The notes: generated by a model from the sequence alone, not told the origin. 64,000 nucleotides of DNA from UBA1731 sp964440985 (GCA_964440985.1 CAYTWE010000005.1:3216-67215), one strand, 5' to 3'. Positions 8,398 through 17,993 are shown, counted from the first letter of the stretch. Numbers and translations are program-made.

Positions 8398-9744
8398 ATG
8401 AAGAAGGGTTCTGACATTCTGGTCAAGGGAGCGGTGTCGCTCTCGTGTTTTGCCGTTGCTGGCTTGCTGTGTGCGGGCGATGTCCCGATTGTCACGGATG
8501 TTGCGATGGAGCAGAATTCGCGGAAAGTGACAGTCACATACAGCCTGACGGGTGCGCCTGGCATCGTCACCCTGGATTTCGAGACAAACTTCGTCGATGC
8601 CGCCGGCGTGACCGGATGGGCGTCGATCGGCGGAAAGAACATCGGATATGTTACCGGCGATGCCTACCGCATTGTACAGCCAGGCGAAGGAAGAAAGGCA
8701 TACTGGGCGGCGGAGAAGTCGTGGCCGGGACGGCGCATCGTCGCGCCGGACAGGATTCGCGCCGTCGTCCGCGCCGTCGCGACCAACACACCGCCGGACT
8801 ACATGGTCTGCAACCTGATAGACGGGACGCGTTTCTACTACGATACCGTCGAGCAGCTGCCGGGCGGGATAGACTCGGACGACTACCGCAAGCATCTGTT
8901 CTTGATGAGGAAGATTCCCGCCAAGGGACGGACGTTCCGGATGGGCATCGCCGCCTCGCAACCGGGGTATGATTCGTATTTTGACACCCCTCATCTTGTC
9001 GGCTTCACGCATGACTACTACATGGGGGTGTTCGAGGTCACGCAGTGGCAGTGGCAGCGAGTCATGAATGTGAATCCGAGCGCAATAAAAGGCGATCTGC
9101 TCCCGGCGGAAACGTTCAACCCCGTAGAAAATCTTTTTGGCAACTACAACCCTGAGCCGATAAGTGAAACTGAAGACAACTATGAGGTGGGCAGCAGCGG
9201 GTTTATCGCGAAGATGCGTACGCTAACCGGTCTTGGAACGTATCTCCATGCGCCAACCGCCGCGCAGTGGGAGTTTGCCTGCCGGGCAGGGACTGTTACG
9301 CAGTTCAACGACGGGACGGATTACACGAGCGATGCGTCCGTGATGAATTCGACGCTGACGAACATCGCCCGCTATGCCGCAAACTCTATCGTTGTTGGCG
9401 CGGACGGCACGGCGACATCGAACGGTGCGGTGCGCGTTGGAACCCTTTTGCCCAATGCGTTCGGACTCTACGACATGCATGGCAACGTGGCCGAATGGTG
9501 CCGGGATCATCGCGCCTGGGAATCGATGAAAAGCTACAGCGATCCAACCCGCGTCTACATCGACCCTGCCGGGCCGACAAACAGCGCGCCGGATTTCATC
9601 TCGACGCATTACGAGAAGCGCGGCGGCGGCTGGTCTGACACCGCAGAGGCCTGCCAAAGCGGTTGGCGTCATGGATCGAACAACTGCTGGGTGATGAATC
9701 GGACAGCCATCGGTGCGCGTCTTTGCTACACGATTGTCGAATGA
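8398..9744 (+). CDS. Secreted SUMF1/FGE-fold protein, first of a tandem pair
   Basis: A 448-residue exported protein (signal MKKGSDILVKGAVSLSCFAVAGLLCAG, interrupted here only by notation) with an Ig-like N-terminal domain (VTVTYSLTGAPGIVTLDF) and a C-terminal formylglycine-generating-enzyme fold: HDYYMGVFEVTQWQWQ, APTAAQWEFACRAGT, GLYDMHGNVAEWC and GGGWSDTAEAC. True FGE has Cys at W+2 and W+7 of the final GGxW motif; here W+2 is Asp and only the W+7 Cys remains, so sulfatase-activating oxidase activity is unlikely. The start at 8398 has an AGGAAACGGAG ribosome site; the frame upstream to 8251 is non-coding. The next gene is a paralogue. A ligand-binding or structural role among secreted glycan enzymes is my inference. 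Confidence 0.82.
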   Translation: MKKGSDILVKGAVSLSCFAVAGLLCAGDVPIVTDVAMEQNSRKVTVTYSLTGAPGIVTLDFETNFVDAAGVTGWASIGGKNIGYVTGDAYRIVQPGEGRKAYWAAEKSWPGRRIVAPDRIRAVVRAVATNTPPDYMVCNLIDGTRFYYDTVEQLPGGIDSDDYRKHLFLMRKIPAKGRTFRMGIAASQPGYDSYFDTPHLVGFTHDYYMGVFEVTQWQWQRVMNVNPSAIKGDLLPAETFNPVENLFGNYNPEPISETEDNYEVGSSGFIAKMRTLTGLGTYLHAPTAAQWEFACRAGTVTQFNDGTDYTSDASVMNSTLTNIARYAANSIVVGADGTATSNGAVRVGTLLPNAFGLYDMHGNVAEWCRDHRAWESMKSYSDPTRVYIDPAGPTNSAPDFISTHYEKRGGGWSDTAEACQSGWRHGSNNCWVMNRTAIGARLCYTIVE

Positions 9745-9759
9745 CGGGAGACTGACGCC

Positions 9760-11274
9760 ATGAAACGCAGATTGTCCTTATGCCTGCTCATGCCGGCGAT
9801 AGCCGCTTCGGCGGTTGGTCCGACGGTGAGTGACGTGTCCATAAAACAGGAAGCCGCCGCGAAGCGTATTGAGGTCGGCTACACGCTTTCTGGCGCGCCC
9901 GCCGTCGTGACGGTCGCGTTCAGCACAAACACCGCCTCCGATGCGTCGGGCGAATGGATTCCGTTGTGCGCATCCACCATGTCCAAGGTTGTGGGCGATG
10001 CGTTTCGCGTGGTGGAAACGGGGAACCGCAAGATATACTGGCTGCCCGACGGAGATTTTGCGTACATTGACGCGGGAGCCGTCAAGGCGGAAATAAAGGC
10101 CTGGCCAACGAACAATCCACCGGACTACCTTGTGTGTGACATTGTCTCGGGTGCCAATTGGTATTATGAGAACGTCGAGCAGCTGCCGGGCGGCATTGGC
10201 TCGGATGACTACCGCAAGCACCTGTTTGTGATGCGCAAGATTCCGGCCAGGAACAAGACGTGGTGGATGTGCGCACAGCCGACATCCGCCGGATATGACT
10301 CGACACGCGAATGCCGGCACCAAGTGATGCTCACAAACGACTACTACATGGGGGTGTTCGAGGTCACGCAATGGCAGTGGAAGAACGTCATGGGCGCAGA
10401 CGACTATTCCTTCACATTCCCGGTCGATGGAGACATGCGGCCGTTTGAAGGCTGCATTCCGGCCAACACCGTGTGGAGCGGCGGTCAGGCCTGGCCCACG
10501 AATTCAGCGGGCGAGACCGTCTTTGCCGTTGGCAACAACTACTTCATCGGGCAACTGCGCACGCGCACGGGTCTCGGCGAACGGCTCTTCCTGCCGACGG
10601 AAGCTCAGTGGGAATTTGCCTGCCGGGCCGGACAGGATCATGACTTCAACGATGGCGGCGATGTCCTGTCACAAGAGGAACTCACGAACCCGCACCTTGA
10701 TCTGCTGGGACGCTATGCAGGAAACGGCGGCGTCATTGGCGGCGGCGCGGAGTTCCTGTCCGGGCCGAGCAACGGAACGGCCCGTGTGGGAAGCTATCTC
10801 CCGAACGCCTTTGGTCTGTATGACATGCATGGCAACGTCTCCGAATGGTGCATCGACCTTTACAACATATGGGGAAGCAGGATTCCGCTTGGCTGGGACA
10901 GCGGCGAGATTCAGGTGGATCCACTTGGCGATTCAGTTGACGATATCGGATACGGCACATGGCGGTGCGCCAGGGGCGGGAACTGGTCATCGCCCCCATC
11001 CGCCTGCCGCGCATCCGACCGAAGCGTGGCCTTCCAGTTCTGGCTAAGCGATTGCGTGAAGTACTGCGGATTCAGAATGTGCCTAACGCTGTCCGGCGGC
11101 GAGGAACAGTCATCTGTCGCATCTGCCACTGCCACAGGAATCGCCACTGCGTACGGCTCATTTCGGTCTGATGACGGAATGGGGGATTTCGACACGCGCT
11201 TCGAGAGCGTCGGCACTGGCGAAGCGACATCGTTCCGTTCGGAGAAGTTCGGTTCTGTTTTCACGATAAGGTAA
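9760..11274 (+). CDS. Secreted SUMF1/FGE-fold protein, second of a tandem pair
   Basis: A 504-residue paralogue of the preceding protein, 15 nt downstream. It has a short signal peptide (MKRRLSLCLLMPAIAASA), the same Ig-like N-terminal domain (IEVGYTLSGAPAVVTVAF), the shared linker VEQLPGG-x-x-SDDYRKHLF and the FGE-fold blocks NDYYMGVFEVTQWQWK, LPTEAQWEFACRAG, GLYDMHGNVSEWC and GGNWSSPPSAC. As in its neighbour, the W+2 cysteine of FGE is absent (Ser) and the W+7 Cys is present. It carries an extra C-terminal extension of about 60 residues rich in Ser, Thr and Gly. No sulfatase gene is found anywhere in the window, which supports a role other than sulfatase activation. Confidence 0.82.
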   Translation: MKRRLSLCLLMPAIAASAVGPTVSDVSIKQEAAAKRIEVGYTLSGAPAVVTVAFSTNTASDASGEWIPLCASTMSKVVGDAFRVVETGNRKIYWLPDGDFAYIDAGAVKAEIKAWPTNNPPDYLVCDIVSGANWYYENVEQLPGGIGSDDYRKHLFVMRKIPARNKTWWMCAQPTSAGYDSTRECRHQVMLTNDYYMGVFEVTQWQWKNVMGADDYSFTFPVDGDMRPFEGCIPANTVWSGGQAWPTNSAGETVFAVGNNYFIGQLRTRTGLGERLFLPTEAQWEFACRAGQDHDFNDGGDVLSQEELTNPHLDLLGRYAGNGGVIGGGAEFLSGPSNGTARVGSYLPNAFGLYDMHGNVSEWCIDLYNIWGSRIPLGWDSGEIQVDPLGDSVDDIGYGTWRCARGGNWSSPPSACRASDRSVAFQFWLSDCVKYCGFRMCLTLSGGEEQSSVASATATGIATAYGSFRSDDGMGDFDTRFESVGTGEATSFRSEKFGSVFTIR

Positions 11275-11282
11275 GGTGACGA

Positions 11283-14200
11283 ATGGGTGTCTCAATGATG
11301 TTCTCACGCATTGATCCGGTAAAGGCGATATGCGCAGCATTCCTTTTTGCGTTCTCGGCGGCTGTCGCAGATGAAAGGATCGTGAACGGTTCGTTTGCCG
11401 CCGGATCAAGTGGATGGTCGATCTATCGTGGCCATGTGGATGCTGCCGTTTCCCGCGACAGGCCGGGCGGCAGTCTTCGCCTTGAGTTCGCGGACGGAAT
11501 GAAGGGTCAGGCGATTGCGCACCAGAAGGTTGCGTTGAACCAGGAAGAGGCGGCCCCGTTTGCGTATTCCGTCTGGACAAAGTGCGAGGGTCTGCCGCAA
11601 GAGGCAGTGCCGTCGCATGACAACTTCGGAATCGAGCTGTGCGTCAACTACCGGGACGGCAGAAGCCAGTGGATATCGACAAAGCGGGCGCCGGGCGTCG
11701 GTACACACGGATGGGAGCGACTGGCCGGACACTTTGTGCCGCCGAGAGCCGTGAAGGAGGTCATCTTCTATGCACGGCTCAGGCTTGCCGGAAAGGCGTG
11801 GTTCGATGAATTTTCGCTCGATTCGTTCCTGCCGCCCCGAAACGATCTTCCGGGATGCACCATCAGGGAGGAGACAGGGACGTTCGTCCTTGAGAATGGC
11901 TACATGCGCCTTGTCTTCGAGCCTGCAAAGGGCGGCACCTGCCGGGAATTCACAGTGAAGGCCACGGGCATAAACTACGCCGGCGATCTGCATCCAAACG
12001 CTCGCCTCTTCACTGACAGGTTGCGTGTTGGCGGCAAGTCGTACGACCGCGTCTACCATGCGGAGGTTCTGCGGAACACTCCGGAAGAAGCCGCGCTGCG
12101 CCTGTCGCTGACCGCCCCAGACGGATACCCCTTCCTTGAACTGTCGAAGACGTTCCGGATCACGTCCCGCTCGGCGGCGCTTGAATGCACATATTCATAC
12201 CGGAACCTGCCGGAATCGATGTCCGCGCAGGTCTTTGAACCGTACTTCCGCAACGGTATGGCCGCGTTCAAGCGTCCGGGGCAACGCTATCTCGTCCCGA
12301 CGGCGAATGGCGTTCGCCGAATCGGTCCGACGGGCGGCAACATGCCGTTAACAAACGCAGTTGCCGGATGGGTGGCGGCGGCGGACGGCGCGGGCGGTAC
12401 GCTCGTCTGCGAGTTTGACTACTCAAGGCTCGCCTCCGAATACTTCTGGCTCGGTGGAGTTGACGATACGACGGCGGAATGGACGTTCCAGCCCGTAGAG
12501 GTTGCCGCCGGCGGAAGGTTCGAGACAACGCTCACCCTCTACCCGGCAACGGGGATGAAATGCCCCGACGGAGCGGAGAACGGCATCTGCGCGTCGTTTC
12601 CGGTCGGCGACGACGGAAGCGTATCTGTCGAGCTGATGGCGGCGAAACGTTATCTTGTGGAGGCGGAGATTGAGCTTGTCAAGACTGACGGATCGACGCA
12701 GAGGGTCTCGCGCACGGTGCAGCTTGTGCCCGATGCGGCTGTTCGGTTGCCGCTTGACGCAAAGGCAAAGGACTTGAAGGTTGCGCGTGCAGTCGCAAAG
12801 GAATCAGGCCGCGCCGTGTTTGAGACGGAACATCCGTTCGCGTCCGACGTCATCGTCAAGCCGCGAAAGGCGAAGGCGAAGCCGGCCGAACTTAAGCCGT
12901 TCGAGCTCAAGCTCTCCGAAGAGCTGGTCACGCCGCATACGGCGTGGATGAAGCCGTACGCCGGCGGCAGACTGAAGGTGTTTTTCCTTGTCGATCTGCG
13001 CCACGCACGTGAAGTCGTGGAACTTGCCCAGCGCCTTGAGCTTGACCACCGCGTAATCCGCATTGCCGACCACCGCGACATCATGGCGTGGGGAATGTGC
13101 GACCGCTACGGACGCTTCACGTATGAGGATGCGAACCTTTCGCTGAAGCAGGAGCTGTCGCGTCCGCTCGACGCAATCGTAATCGCCGGCAATCTATGGC
13201 GGCACGTCGATGCGGCAAACCGCGCCACAATCGCACGGCTGGCCGCGTCAGGCGTGGGAATCGTGGAAATCGGGATGAAGCAGCCGATTGTGCCTGACGC
13301 CGCACCCGACACCGCCGGGACAAGATACATAAAGTCCGCCATTGACGATGTGCTTCTGCCGTACGGCGCGAACCGTATTGCGGCGTTTTCCGGCGGGAGG
13401 ATGCGGGCGGCGCGAATCGACCGCCCGGCAGACGGCGGACTGACGCCGGTCATCCCGTACGACAAACCGGAGCCGCCTTTCAGGTATCAGGACTACTCGC
13501 TCGGCATACTGGCCCGTGCCGTCGCATGGGCGGCAAACCGTGTTGTGCCAGTGCCATCGGACGCCAGAAAATGCGTTGAGACGGTCGACGTCCCGGGGGG
13601 CGGGATGAAGATTGTCCATACGTTCTTCCGTGACGGCGAGGGACGCGTCTGCGACTGGTCGGCCAAGGCTGAAGGGCAGCCGGCGACGGGTGCGGCGTCG
13701 GCACGGAAGGTGGCGCGTCTTTTCCCGGAGGACGGAACGTACAGGATGCCGTTTGCTGTTGGCGAAAGCTTCTACCGCAGTGCGCCAAGGCGGTATCTGA
13801 ATCCGCTCCGCTTCAGTCAATACAAGGCGATCGGCGTAAACGAGCTGCGGTACTGGCACTCGGAGGACAGAAGCCCGTTCTTCGACGAGGCGCGTCAGAT
13901 GGGATTCCGCATGAACTTTCCTCTCACCGGTACGCATCTCTGGAAGTTCACCGAAGAGTTCTCCGAGCCGTACGCGAAGACGAAAGACAAGCGCTATCTC
14001 TGCCGAAAGCCCTGCTTCAACGATCCGGACTACATTGCCGCCGACCGCGCACGGATTGAGAAGGGCATCGAGGGACGGAAGCGCTACGCCCCGACGAGCT
14101 TCGACTGCGGCGACGAAAACTCCCTCACGCTCTGGGGAACTTCATTTGATTTCTGCTTCTCGAAGCTAACGCTGGCGGCGGAACGCAAGTGGCTCCGCGA

Positions 14201-15515
14201 GACGTACGGCTCACTTGAGAAACTGAACGCCTCGTGGAAGACGGCGTTCGCCTCCTGGGATGAAGTGACGCCGCTCACCACTGATGAAGCGCTTGCCGCG
14301 CATTCCAAGGATCGTCAATGGGCGGCATGGGCGGATCACCGGCGGTTCATGGAGCTTACGTACTGCGGCTATTTCCGTTCGGTGAAGGCGGCTATCGACG
14401 CCAAATGTCCCGGTGTGCCGCTTGATATGTCCGGAACGCAGCCGCCAAACGGGTACACTGGAATGGACATGTGGCTGCTCTCCGACGCTATCGGAGTGTG
14501 CGCGGCATACGATCAGGAAAACCTCGCAGAGATTGTCCGCTCATTCAGACGGCCTCTCATCAAGCCGTGGTACGGCTACGGCGCCTCCGGGCCGGACGTC
14601 GAACGCAGGGTGTGGTTTGATGCATTGCGTTTCAGGAACTTTGGAGTATCCTACTTCGACGGGATGAACGTTCTGAATCCTGACTTCACCGTTCCGGATC
14701 AGGTGAAAGAGCTGTCCTCGGCTCTTAGATTCTTCATCGACGGCGGTGCGGCGCTGCTCAAAACGCTCGATGAGCGTCCGCAGGCGCTGATTCACTATTC
14801 CCAGGCATCCATCCACGCCGCGCAGATTGAAAAACGGTACGACTCCTTCCTTGCGTCACGTGCGGTGTGGTGCAAACTGCTTGACGACATGAACATTTCC
14901 TACCGCTTTGTCGCATACGGCGAGATCGAGTCCGGGGAACTCCGGAAAACGACGGCGCGTGTCCTCATCCTGCCGGAGTCCTCCGCCCTCTCGGAGAAGG
15001 AAGCCGCCGAAATGCGGGCGTTCGCCGCAAACGGCGGATGCGTGGTTGGGGACAGGTTTTCAGCGACGCATGACATCCACTGCAACCTTCTTGCATCAGG
15101 CGCACTTGACGATCTGTTCGTGGCGAGAAAGGGCGCGGTGCGCATCGACCGTGTGCTGCCGCAGTACAATACGCTACGCATGACGGAACGCACCGTCGCC
15201 GAAGCGGTGGCCTATCGGGATTCGATCGCCGCAAAGTTCTCGCGCTTCCTGCCTGATGTCGGAGTGCGGTATCGGTCGAAGGGCATCACGGGCGTAAGGA
15301 CTTTCACGCTGTTCCCGGTCGATGGAGGGGGGAAGACTTACCTTGGCTTTGTGCGCGAAGGAGAATCCAACGGCTCGGACGGCATCACGGAGGTTGCATG
15401 GCCTGGGCGGCGAAACGTGCGGGATCTTCGCACAGGACGGGATCTTGGCCTGCGCAGCGGGATGACGGTCACGCTCGAACCGTATCAGGCGGCATTCTAC
15501 GAACTTTCGAGGTAG
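11283..15515 (+). CDS. Giant secreted GH42-like multidomain protein
   Basis: A 1410-residue exported protein. After a signal peptide (to about residue 30) comes a CenC/galactose-binding-like domain (ERIVNGSFAAGSSGWSIYRG), then a beta-sandwich, and a GATase/ThuA-like Rossmann region at about 560-675 (GRLKVFFLVDLRHAREVVEL). A TIM barrel at about 836-1157 shows the GH42 feature YGSLEKLNASWKTAFASWDE and a candidate acid/base Glu945 in a DEN motif. A beta-galactosidase trimerisation-like region follows near 1227 (ARVLILPESSALSEKEAAEM). Typical GH42 proteins have 650-700 residues. I could not find a convincing nucleophile Glu near IKPWYGYGASGP, so activity is uncertain. It lies 8 nt after the SUMF1-like pair, in the same unit. 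Confidence 0.75.
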   Translation: MGVSMMFSRIDPVKAICAAFLFAFSAAVADERIVNGSFAAGSSGWSIYRGHVDAAVSRDRPGGSLRLEFADGMKGQAIAHQKVALNQEEAAPFAYSVWTKCEGLPQEAVPSHDNFGIELCVNYRDGRSQWISTKRAPGVGTHGWERLAGHFVPPRAVKEVIFYARLRLAGKAWFDEFSLDSFLPPRNDLPGCTIREETGTFVLENGYMRLVFEPAKGGTCREFTVKATGINYAGDLHPNARLFTDRLRVGGKSYDRVYHAEVLRNTPEEAALRLSLTAPDGYPFLELSKTFRITSRSAALECTYSYRNLPESMSAQVFEPYFRNGMAAFKRPGQRYLVPTANGVRRIGPTGGNMPLTNAVAGWVAAADGAGGTLVCEFDYSRLASEYFWLGGVDDTTAEWTFQPVEVAAGGRFETTLTLYPATGMKCPDGAENGICASFPVGDDGSVSVELMAAKRYLVEAEIELVKTDGSTQRVSRTVQLVPDAAVRLPLDAKAKDLKVARAVAKESGRAVFETEHPFASDVIVKPRKAKAKPAELKPFELKLSEELVTPHTAWMKPYAGGRLKVFFLVDLRHAREVVELAQRLELDHRVIRIADHRDIMAWGMCDRYGRFTYEDANLSLKQELSRPLDAIVIAGNLWRHVDAANRATIARLAASGVGIVEIGMKQPIVPDAAPDTAGTRYIKSAIDDVLLPYGANRIAAFSGGRMRAARIDRPADGGLTPVIPYDKPEPPFRYQDYSLGILARAVAWAANRVVPVPSDARKCVETVDVPGGGMKIVHTFFRDGEGRVCDWSAKAEGQPATGAASARKVARLFPEDGTYRMPFAVGESFYRSAPRRYLNPLRFSQYKAIGVNELRYWHSEDRSPFFDEARQMGFRMNFPLTGTHLWKFTEEFSEPYAKTKDKRYLCRKPCFNDPDYIAADRARIEKGIEGRKRYAPTSFDCGDENSLTLWGTSFDFCFSKLTLAAERKWLRETYGSLEKLNASWKTAFASWDEVTPLTTDEALAAHSKDRQWAAWADHRRFMELTYCGYFRSVKAAIDAKCPGVPLDMSGTQPPNGYTGMDMWLLSDAIGVCAAYDQENLAEIVRSFRRPLIKPWYGYGASGPDVERRVWFDALRFRNFGVSYFDGMNVLNPDFTVPDQVKELSSALRFFIDGGAALLKTLDERPQALIHYSQASIHAAQIEKRYDSFLASRAVWCKLLDDMNISYRFVAYGEIESGELRKTTARVLILPESSALSEKEAAEMRAFAANGGCVVGDRFSATHDIHCNLLASGALDDLFVARKGAVRIDRVLPQYNTLRMTERTVAEAVAYRDSIAAKFSRFLPDVGVRYRSKGITGVRTFTLFPVDGGGKTYLGFVREGESNGSDGITEVAWPGRRNVRDLRTGRDLGLRSGMTVTLEPYQAAFYELSR

Positions 15516-15582
15516 TGCGGCATTCCGTGGCGGCGTATTGTGCGTTGATGCAATTTCGCCGCCGGACACGCCGCCGGGCGGC

Positions 15583-16221
15583 TCACTGGTTCCTGACAAT
15601 CGCGTGTGACAGCACGGCGAGCGACTGTGCGAGATCCACGTTCTGCACGAGAACTCCGTCAGGCACCGACAGCTGCACGGCGGTGAAGTTCAGGATGCCC
15701 TTGATTCCGGCATCGACAAGCGCATCGGCGCAATCCTGTGCGGCAAGGCTCGGCACCGCGAGAATCGCGAGTTTCAGCTTCAGACGCTTCACGAGGTTCT
15801 TGAGGTCTTCCATCGGATGAACCTTGACGCCGTGTATGGAAACGCCCTGAAGCTGCTTGTCGGAGTCGAACGCGGCCGCGACGGAAAGGTTCTGCTCCTC
15901 AAATCCGGAGTAGCCGAGAAGTGCGCTGCCGAGCGAGCCAACGCCGATCAGCGCGGCATCCGTCGCATTGTCCCAGCCCAGCGTACGGTTTATGGCCTCG
16001 CAAAGCTCTTTTGCGGGATATCCTCTGCGGGGTCTTCCCGGCACTCCGGCCATTGCGAGATCCTTGCGCGTAAGCACCGTATCGAGACCGAGGCGTTCGG
16101 CAAGCACATAGCTTGAAATGTACAGCTCACCTTCTGCCATCAGCTTGTTGATGGTGCGAAGGTACAGCGGGTAGCGTCGTATTGTCGGCAACGGCAGCGA
16201 GTTTTCACGTGCAACATCCAT
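15583..16221 (-). CDS. rex: Redox-sensing transcriptional repressor Rex
   Basis: Rex represses fermentation and respiration genes when bound to NAD+ and releases DNA when NADH rises. The 212-residue protein has the N-terminal winged helix (PTIRRYPLYLRTINKLMAEG, then SSYVLAERLGLD) and a Rossmann domain with GVGSLG at 93-98. The C-terminal helix (DLAQSLAVLSHAIVRN), which is swapped across the dimer, is also present. Length is typical. The ATG at 16221 follows a TGGTATAAT box by exactly 7 nt, so the mRNA is predicted leaderless. It is divergent from the membrane glycosyltransfer operon at 16281. Presence of Rex agrees with an anaerobic, fermenting cell. Confidence 0.95.
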   Translation of the reverse strand: MDVARENSLPLPTIRRYPLYLRTINKLMAEGELYISSYVLAERLGLDTVLTRKDLAMAGVPGRPRRGYPAKELCEAINRTLGWDNATDAALIGVGSLGSALLGYSGFEEQNLSVAAAFDSDKQLQGVSIHGVKVHPMEDLKNLVKRLKLKLAILAVPSLAAQDCADALVDAGIKGILNFTAVQLSVPDGVLVQNVDLAQSLAVLSHAIVRNQ

Positions 16222-16228
16222 GCGCCAT

Positions 16229-16237
16229 ATTATACCA
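16229..16237 (-). promoter_or_regulatory. Extended -10 box TGGTATAAT of rex
   Basis: Minus-strand TGGTATAAT, then ATGGCGC (7 nt), then the rex ATG at 16221: a predicted leaderless transcript. Confidence 0.78.
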
Positions 16238-16241
16238 CAGA

Positions 16242-16270
16242 TGCATTGCCGTTTGGATATATGCTACAAT
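16242..16270 (+). promoter_or_regulatory. Promoter element, copy 1 of a 29-nt repeated promoter
   Basis: The element reads TGCATTGCCGTT, two variable bases, GATATATGCTA, one variable base, AAT. It ends in the -10 box TACAAT (16265-16270), 10 nt before the ATG at 16281. A copy with 26 of 29 identical positions lies at 35447-35475 before the TadC-like gene. Confidence 0.65.
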
Positions 16271-16280
16271 ACGCGATGTT

Positions 16281-17993
16281 ATGACGAATTTCAAGTTGAC
16301 TGATGACGAAGCTGAGAAGTCCCAATCAGATGCGCCGAAACGGTTTTGGTGCGTCTTGTCTGCGTTGCGGCCGACGGGGCGGCGGTTTCAGCGCATCGCC
16401 TGGTTCTCGTCCTTCACCGCCGCATTTGCTGTGTTGGCGGCGTTCGTCTTCTGGGGGACATGGTCGTGTGATGTTGCCCCGGTCATGCCGGACTGCGTCA
16501 CTGTTCATCCGACTGCATGGATGGATGTCTTTCGAGATGTCTTGCGGAAATTCATGTCTACCGGCAAGTTCGTTCCGAGCGACATTCTTTGGGATGGTCT
16601 TCTCATCTCGCCGTATTTCTGCCAGGAACTGAAGTATGCCGTTGCGCTCTATTGCGCGGGGCTGGGCCTTGCGTACTTCCTGCGTGGACGCGGCCTGTCG
16701 CGTATAGCATCCTATGGCGCGGGCCTGTTGCTGGCGTTCTGCGGCTACTGGGCGTCGCTCTTCTCCGCCGGTCATGGCGGCTGGTTCATCTGGATGACGT
16801 ATGGCGTCTTTGCATTTGGCCTTGCCGACAGGGCGGTGCGCAAGGGGAAGTTGAAGAACTGGCTGCTTCTCGGCGCGTGTGCCGCGTGGGGCAGTTTCTA
16901 TCAGCCGGATCTTTGGCTGCTCTTCACGGTTTTGACGGGACTGTATTTCGCATGGTGCTGTGTGCGAGAGCGGAGGCTTCCGTGGAAGGGTGCGCTTATT
17001 GCATCGGTTGTGTTCTTTGCCGTCGGTGCGCCGAGTTTCCGTTCAGCGCTTGTGAGCGACCTCAAGGGACGCGATGCGCAGATTGCCGCTGGCGAGACGG
17101 TCTCCTCCTCGTCGGCCGGTGACGATGCGGAAAAGCGCTGGATATTCGTCACGAACTGGTCGCTGCCGCCGGCTGAGATCGCGGAGTTCTTCATTCCTCG
17201 CCTGAACGGCGACACGAGCTGTCCGCTTACGCTTTCGATCGGTGCACAGTCTGGATCCGGGGTGCGGCCTTACACTGGCGCTCTCGGACGTCCGAAGGAT
17301 GCGGCGCAGGGCAACTATCGTCAGCACTCGCTCTACGTTGGTTTCGTGACGTGTCTCCTTGCGCTTGCGGGCGTTGTCTTCGGCTGGCGCAAGCCGGATG
17401 CCCGATTCTTTGCGCTTGCGGCGGTAGTCTTCTGCCTCTTTTCTTTAGGGCGGTATTGCGAGCCGGTGTATCGTCTTGTCTATGCGCTGCCGTTCGGCGA
17501 CTATCTGCGTGCGCCTGTCAAGTGGCATCATCTGACGGAGTTCTGCCTGTGCGTTCTGGCGGCGTATGGCATCGAGGGTTTGCTTGGCCTATCTATCATG
17601 AAAGGAAGGTGCGGGCTTGTGCTTGCAGGGGCGATTGTGCTGATAGGAGCGTTCGACCTTGCGCGAGTCGATCGGCTCTACTGCGCACCCGTAGATCTGC
17701 GGCGCGTCCGCGAGACGGACAGCGAGATGCAGATGAACGTACTCCGTCGCGAGGATTTCTCCAATCCGCAGGTTGCTGAAATGGTGCGGCGAGGTTCGGT
17801 CGTCTCGCTTGCGCACTATCTCGGAAATCCAAACCTGTATCTTGTGGAGATTCTGACGCCGCGCAAGCCGTCGAAGGAACCGTTGCCGCCGTTCGGCACG
17901 GCGGCGGCTTTTGGAGTTCTGTCGATGGCTGGAACGCTTGCCGTGGCGGGCGGATGTGCGCTCGCTTGCCGCCGGGTGGGGGGTGACGCATGA
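16281..17993 (+). CDS. YfhO-like polytopic membrane protein, probable GT-C type glycosyltransferase
   Basis: A 570-residue protein with about 10-12 predicted membrane segments (for example WFSSFTAAFAVLAAFVFWGTW, IASVVFFAVGAPSF, FFALAAVVFCLFSLG). The stretch LRAPVKWHHLTEFCLCVLAAYGIEGL resembles YfhO-family proteins, which are thought to glycosylate cell-envelope polymers using lipid-linked sugars. I chose the ATG at 16281, 10 nt after the -10 box; the longer frame from 16182 would run through the promoter. It overlaps the following GT2 gene by 4 nt (ATGA), and that gene overlaps the GT87 gene, so the three are translationally coupled. A lipid-linked sugar transfer pathway is the natural reading. 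The substrate is unknown. Confidence 0.7.
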   Translation: MTNFKLTDDEAEKSQSDAPKRFWCVLSALRPTGRRFQRIAWFSSFTAAFAVLAAFVFWGTWSCDVAPVMPDCVTVHPTAWMDVFRDVLRKFMSTGKFVPSDILWDGLLISPYFCQELKYAVALYCAGLGLAYFLRGRGLSRIASYGAGLLLAFCGYWASLFSAGHGGWFIWMTYGVFAFGLADRAVRKGKLKNWLLLGACAAWGSFYQPDLWLLFTVLTGLYFAWCCVRERRLPWKGALIASVVFFAVGAPSFRSALVSDLKGRDAQIAAGETVSSSSAGDDAEKRWIFVTNWSLPPAEIAEFFIPRLNGDTSCPLTLSIGAQSGSGVRPYTGALGRPKDAAQGNYRQHSLYVGFVTCLLALAGVVFGWRKPDARFFALAAVVFCLFSLGRYCEPVYRLVYALPFGDYLRAPVKWHHLTEFCLCVLAAYGIEGLLGLSIMKGRCGLVLAGAIVLIGAFDLARVDRLYCAPVDLRRVRETDSEMQMNVLRREDFSNPQVAEMVRRGSVVSLAHYLGNPNLYLVEILTPRKPSKEPLPPFGTAAAFGVLSMAGTLAVAGGCALACRRVGGDA

